From an uncultured Clostridia bacterium (GTDB lineage: Bacteria > Bacillota > Clostridia > Oscillospirales > Acutalibacteraceae), in NCBI GenBank assembly GCA_946610835.1, contig CAMOCU010000029.1:1-8592 (forward strand): a DNA stretch of 8,592 nt, written 5' to 3'. Positions within the stretch are counted from its first letter, which is position 1, and each line of letters starts with the position of its first letter. The position numbers and the translations under genes are program-made. Below the pieces are notes generated by a model. It saw only the letters and a program-made list of their open reading frames with translations. It was not told the DNA's origin and made no database searches. Positions 6,051 to 8,592 of the stretch are shown piece after piece.

Positions 6051-7325
6051 ATGAAACGAAGGATGCGGATTCTTTGCTGGATTCTGGCGATTGTGTGTCT
6101 GGGAAATGTGTGCGCTGCGGCGGAAGTGTATGACGGCGCGCTGCCGGCCAACGCGGACGAGGCGCAGCTGATCTGGACATACCGCGCCGGAACGGATTAC
6201 AAAAACGCACCGACCATACCGGTTTATTTCGACGGAAAAGTCTACTTCATGCATGACCGCACGCTGACGTGCGTGGACGCGTCCGACGGGAAGCTGGTTG
6301 CAGAATGTGCGCTGTCCGGCCGTAATCAGTATACGCAGGTGCCTGTACTCTGTACGGACACGATGGTATACTGCCCCATGGACGGCGGCAAGGTGCAGGC
6401 AGTCTCCCGGCGGGATATGCGTGCGGCGTGGATGTTTACCGATCCGCTCGGCGGACAGGGTCTGTCACAAATTGTCACAGATGGCGAGCGGCTGTATACC
6501 GGATTCTGGAACGATGACGAAGAAACGGCGGATTATGTTTGTCTGGATGCGCGGACGGGCGATTGCCTTTGGACGATTCCGCGCACGGGCGGATATTACA
6601 GAACATTTTGTGCCGTGACATCGGGCAGAGTGATCCTCGGCGGCGAGGACGGTTCTGCAAAGATGGGTACCGGGAATCTGCTGTGTGTTGACAAGCGCAC
6701 GGGCGAGGTGCTCGATGCACTCGGCGGCATTTCCGGCGATCTGCGTTCCGGCATTGCGGCCGACGGCAATTCGTTTTATTTTGCTACAAAAGGCGCCATG
6801 CTGTATAAGGTTACGCTGACCGACGACAAGCTGACGCTTGCAGGCCGGCTGCCGCTGCACGGGGACTGCACCGCAACACCGATTGTTTACGGCGGCAAGG
6901 TTTATGTTTCCGCCATGTCGGGGCGCTTTCGCGGCGAGGTGCTTGTGGCAGATGCGCAAACGCTTGCGGTTGAGAAAACGGTTCCGATCCGCCAGTATCC
7001 GCAGGGCGACGCGCTGCTGTGCACGGCGCAGTCGATGCGGCTGTATACAACATACAACAGCGCACCCGGAGGGTTGGTGGTTGTGGATTTGCAGACGGGT
7101 ACGTCCGCGGATCTGTTTGAACCGGACGAGGGGATGCGCAACTATTGTACCAGCAGCGTGCAGGCCACGCCTGACGGCATGCTGCTGTACAAAAACGATT
7201 CGGGCACGATCTTCGCCGTCGGCAAAAAGCCGGAAAAACCGCTGACGTTCTGGCAAAGGCTTGTGAAGCGGGTGCGGGATTTTTTTCAAAAGTTTTTTTC
7301 TTTCTTTAAGGGGACACGCAAATGA
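6051..7325 (+). CDS. Secreted PQQ-type eight-repeat beta-propeller protein
   Basis: This 424-residue exported protein has a signal peptide (MKRRMR, hydrophobic 7-20, probable cleavage after CAAA at 21-24). Eight repeats of the PQQ/BamB-like type can be followed, for example FDGKVYFM, TDGERLYTGF, YGGKVYVSAM and the paired CVDASDGK, CLDARTGD, CVDKRTGE and VVDLQTGT turns. The N-terminal strand LIWTYRAG (40-47) probably closes the last blade. A proline-containing linker leads to a basic aromatic tail (FWQRLVKRVRDFFQKFF and on, about 400-424), probably an amphipathic membrane-associating helix. The ATG at 6051 is chosen over 6042 because AAGGGG (6036-6041) lies 9 bases before it and directly abuts 6042. 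It follows the first gene by 38 bases and overlaps the next by ATGA, so it shares the riboswitch. The name PQQ refers to fold only; no cofactor or enzyme activity is implied. Role in corrinoid capture is inferred from context. Confidence 0.85.
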   Translation: MKRRMRILCWILAIVCLGNVCAAAEVYDGALPANADEAQLIWTYRAGTDYKNAPTIPVYFDGKVYFMHDRTLTCVDASDGKLVAECALSGRNQYTQVPVLCTDTMVYCPMDGGKVQAVSRRDMRAAWMFTDPLGGQGLSQIVTDGERLYTGFWNDDEETADYVCLDARTGDCLWTIPRTGGYYRTFCAVTSGRVILGGEDGSAKMGTGNLLCVDKRTGEVLDALGGISGDLRSGIAADGNSFYFATKGAMLYKVTLTDDKLTLAGRLPLHGDCTATPIVYGGKVYVSAMSGRFRGEVLVADAQTLAVEKTVPIRQYPQGDALLCTAQSMRLYTTYNSAPGGLVVVDLQTGTSADLFEPDEGMRNYCTSSVQATPDGMLLYKNDSGTIFAVGKKPEKPLTFWQRLVKRVRDFFQKFFSFFKGTRK

Positions 7326-8260
7326 AACGATACATCGTCTGCCTTTTGCTGTGTGTACTCTGCCTGCACGCGTGTGCAAGCCGTCCGCAGCCGTCGGTTC
7401 AGCCGCAGGCGTCTGTTAAAACAACAACCACCGCAACCACAACTTCCACGACGCAGCCGGCTGTGCTTGAGGTTTATCACGCCGTGACGATGACGGAAAC
7501 GGAAACGGATGTTCCGGTGCAAACGGTTTCCCGTGCGGCAGAAACATCGCAGCAGGCCGAAACCGTAACCACCGCGGCGCCGCGCACAACGGCGGCCGTT
7601 TCGGAAACATCCAAAGCGGCCGAAACAACGACCAAGCGCACGCATCTGCTGAAAATGCCGGAGCATGTTACACAGACGACCGCCGCCAAAACGACCGCCG
7701 CGGCTTCTTCCGCATCTTCCACAGCGACGACCAAAACGGTGACGACCACGGCCGCAACCACAACCACGGCTTACAAGGGCGGTTCGGTTGTTCCGTTGCA
7801 GACAGTGCCGTCGGGCACTGCGGCGCAGGCGTCGTATTGTACGATCACGATCTCCTGCGGTGAGATCCGGGACAATCCGGACAAGCTGAAAAAGCCGGAA
7901 AAGCTGGCCTTCGTGCCGCAGGACGGCTATATTCTGCACAATCTGACCGTTTCCTTCACGCCCGGCGAGACGGTGTACGACGTTTTGCGCCGCGTGTGCG
8001 AAACGCACGTTTGCGCGTCCGGTTGCACATTTTGTACAAAAGACGGCAAAATTCAGATGGAGTCGTCCTTCACGCCGGTGTATGATTCTTATTATGTCGA
8101 GGGTATCCACCAGATTTACGAAAAGGATTGCGGCGGTACATCCGGCTGGACGTATTATGTCAACGGTACTTTTCCGCACGTCGGTTCCAGCCAGTATACG
8201 CTCAGCAGCGGCGACAGAGTCGAATGGGTGTTTTCCATTGAAAAGGACGGGATCGAGTAG
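7322..8260 (+). CDS. DUF4430 (transcobalamin C-terminal-like) lipoprotein with Thr-rich stalk
   Basis: This 312-residue protein starts with a lipoprotein-type signal (MKRYIV, hydrophobic, LHAC with C18 as the likely lipidated Cys; His at -2 is atypical). Residues about 21-165 are low-complexity, dominated by Thr, Ala, Ser and Val, and look like an extended stalk. Residues 172-312 are a clear DUF4430 domain, the family of the C-terminal beta lobe of transcobalamin and intrinsic factor: GETVYDVLRRVC, YYVEGIHQIYEKDCG, SGWTYYVNG, and the end GDRVEWVFS. The domain has seven Cys, including a CX4CX3CX2C cluster at about 226-238, which could form disulfides or bind a ligand. The ATG overlaps the propeller stop (ATGA), with AAGGGG at 7308-7313, so the two are coupled. 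I infer an outer-surface corrinoid-binding or presenting lipoprotein. Binding itself is not shown; other DUF4430 proteins may have other ligands. Confidence 0.88.
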   Translation: MKRYIVCLLLCVLCLHACASRPQPSVQPQASVKTTTTATTTSTTQPAVLEVYHAVTMTETETDVPVQTVSRAAETSQQAETVTTAAPRTTAAVSETSKAAETTTKRTHLLKMPEHVTQTTAAKTTAAASSASSTATTKTVTTTAATTTTAYKGGSVVPLQTVPSGTAAQASYCTITISCGEIRDNPDKLKKPEKLAFVPQDGYILHNLTVSFTPGETVYDVLRRVCETHVCASGCTFCTKDGKIQMESSFTPVYDSYYVEGIHQIYEKDCGGTSGWTYYVNGTFPHVGSSQYTLSSGDRVEWVFSIEKDGIE

Positions 8261-8289
8261 TCCCGGAAGTCAGAAAATTTCGCAGCGCA

Positions 8290-8320
8290 GCGCGTCGGAT
8301 TTGGTTCCGGCGCGCTTTTT
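8290..8320 (+). terminator. Intrinsic terminator of the cobalamin operon
   Basis: A 9-bp stem, GCGCGTCGG (8290-8298) with CCGGCGCGC (8307-8315), has one G-U pair and an 8-base loop and is followed by TTTTT (8316-8320). It lies 30 bases after the lipoprotein stop and so ends the three-gene operon. Confidence 0.9.
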
Positions 8321-8357
8321 CTCAACAAAGTTTGAGGTTTATTATGTGCGTATCGTA

Positions 8358-8386
8358 TTGTGACGCCTGCAAGAGCGTGGTATAAT
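8358..8386 (+). promoter_or_regulatory. Sigma70-type promoter of the last, partial gene
   Basis: TTGTGA (8358-8363) and a perfect TATAAT (8381-8386) are spaced by 17 bases, just after the terminator. Transcription would start near 8393, about 20 bases before the GTG start of the next gene, so that gene is a separate unit from the B12 operon. Confidence 0.75.
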
Positions 8387-8414
8387 ACTTCCGATAAAAA
8401 TGGGAGGTACGGCT

Positions 8415-8592
8415 GTGAGAACATATGAGTATTCGGACGCGCTGCGGGATGATTTCGGCGGGATGCACATCCGTCGGCGCAGAATTGACGCGCAGTTTCC
8501 GTTTGCACGCACTTCCACAGCGTGGCGTATCATTTCCGGCGCGGTGTATTACGGCTTGGCGGCGCCTCTCGGCTTTTTGGTCGACAAGGTTT
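8415..8592 (+). CDS. N-terminus of a protein, possibly a PlsC-like acyltransferase (3' end outside window)
   Basis: An open frame runs from GTG 8415 to the window edge (59 complete codons). It is preceded by GGGAGG (8402-8407), 7 bases before the start. The visible N-terminus is polar and basic (RTYEYSDALRDDF, then HIRRRRI), followed by TAWRIISGAVYYGLAAPLGFLVDKV, a hydrophobic helix. This layout resembles the N-termini of clostridial 1-acyl-glycerol-3-phosphate acyltransferases, which have an Arg-rich stretch and a W-R-x-hydrophobic segment before the HX4D motif. The catalytic region is not in the window, so the family call is weak. It has its own promoter and follows a terminator, so no functional tie to the B12 genes is suggested. 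Confidence 0.45.
   Translation, partial: MRTYEYSDALRDDFGGMHIRRRRIDAQFPFARTSTAWRIISGAVYYGLAAPLGFLVDKV

Noticed and set aside
6051..7325. PQQ-dependent dehydrogenase or BamB outer-membrane assembly protein
   Set aside because: Only the propeller repeats match; the cofactor-binding residues of quinoproteins are not apparent, and a Gram-positive-type gene set has no BAM complex.
7286..8179. Minus-strand 297-residue open frame rich in Arg, Gly and Cys
   Set aside because: It is the antisense of the Thr/Ala-rich stalk and DUF4430 domain; its composition is explained by complementary low-complexity codons.

Overview
The window looks like a moderately GC-rich (well over 50% by eye) Firmicute of the class Clostridia, probably a gut Oscillospiraceae/Ruminococcaceae-type anaerobe. 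This is inferred from AGGAGG-like ribosome binding sites, KtrAB-type potassium uptake, a GH36 alpha-galactosidase of the Geobacillus AgaA type, a cobalamin riboswitch, and secreted proteins with Gram-positive signal peptides and a lipobox. No taxonomic marker gene is present, so the assignment is only a guess. All genes seen are on the + strand.

Layout. (1) 1-2326: the tail of an unidentified gene overlaps ktrB by ATGA, and ktrB is followed 9 bases later by ktrA; together they encode a TrkH/KtrB potassium channel subunit and its RCK regulatory subunit. (2) 2328-2488: a 161-bp MITE-like element with 18-bp terminal inverted repeats, flanked by TAAA direct repeats; the left copy contains the ktrA stop codon. 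(3) 2510-4678: a cytosolic GH36 alpha-galactosidase with all catalytic residues in place. (4) 4675-8320: a strong sigma70-type promoter whose -35 box overlaps the galactosidase stop codon, a cobalamin riboswitch with a terminator-like hairpin, then three genes for exported proteins. These are a secreted transcobalamin-beta-like (DUF4430-like) protein, a secreted PQQ-type beta-propeller with eight recognisable repeats, and a DUF4430 lipoprotein on a long Thr-rich stalk. The propeller and lipoprotein genes overlap by ATGA, and an intrinsic terminator follows. (5) 8358-8592: a new promoter and the start of another gene, possibly a PlsC-like acyltransferase.

The most interesting unit is the riboswitch-controlled trio. 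All three products are predicted to leave the cytoplasm, two carry or resemble the domain family that forms the C-terminal lobe of animal transcobalamin/intrinsic factor, and the third is a beta-propeller, the fold used by the Bacteroides surface B12-capture protein BtuG. I infer a Gram-positive cell-surface corrinoid capture system made when B12 is scarce. No Btu ABC transporter is visible in the window, and nothing here proves binding.
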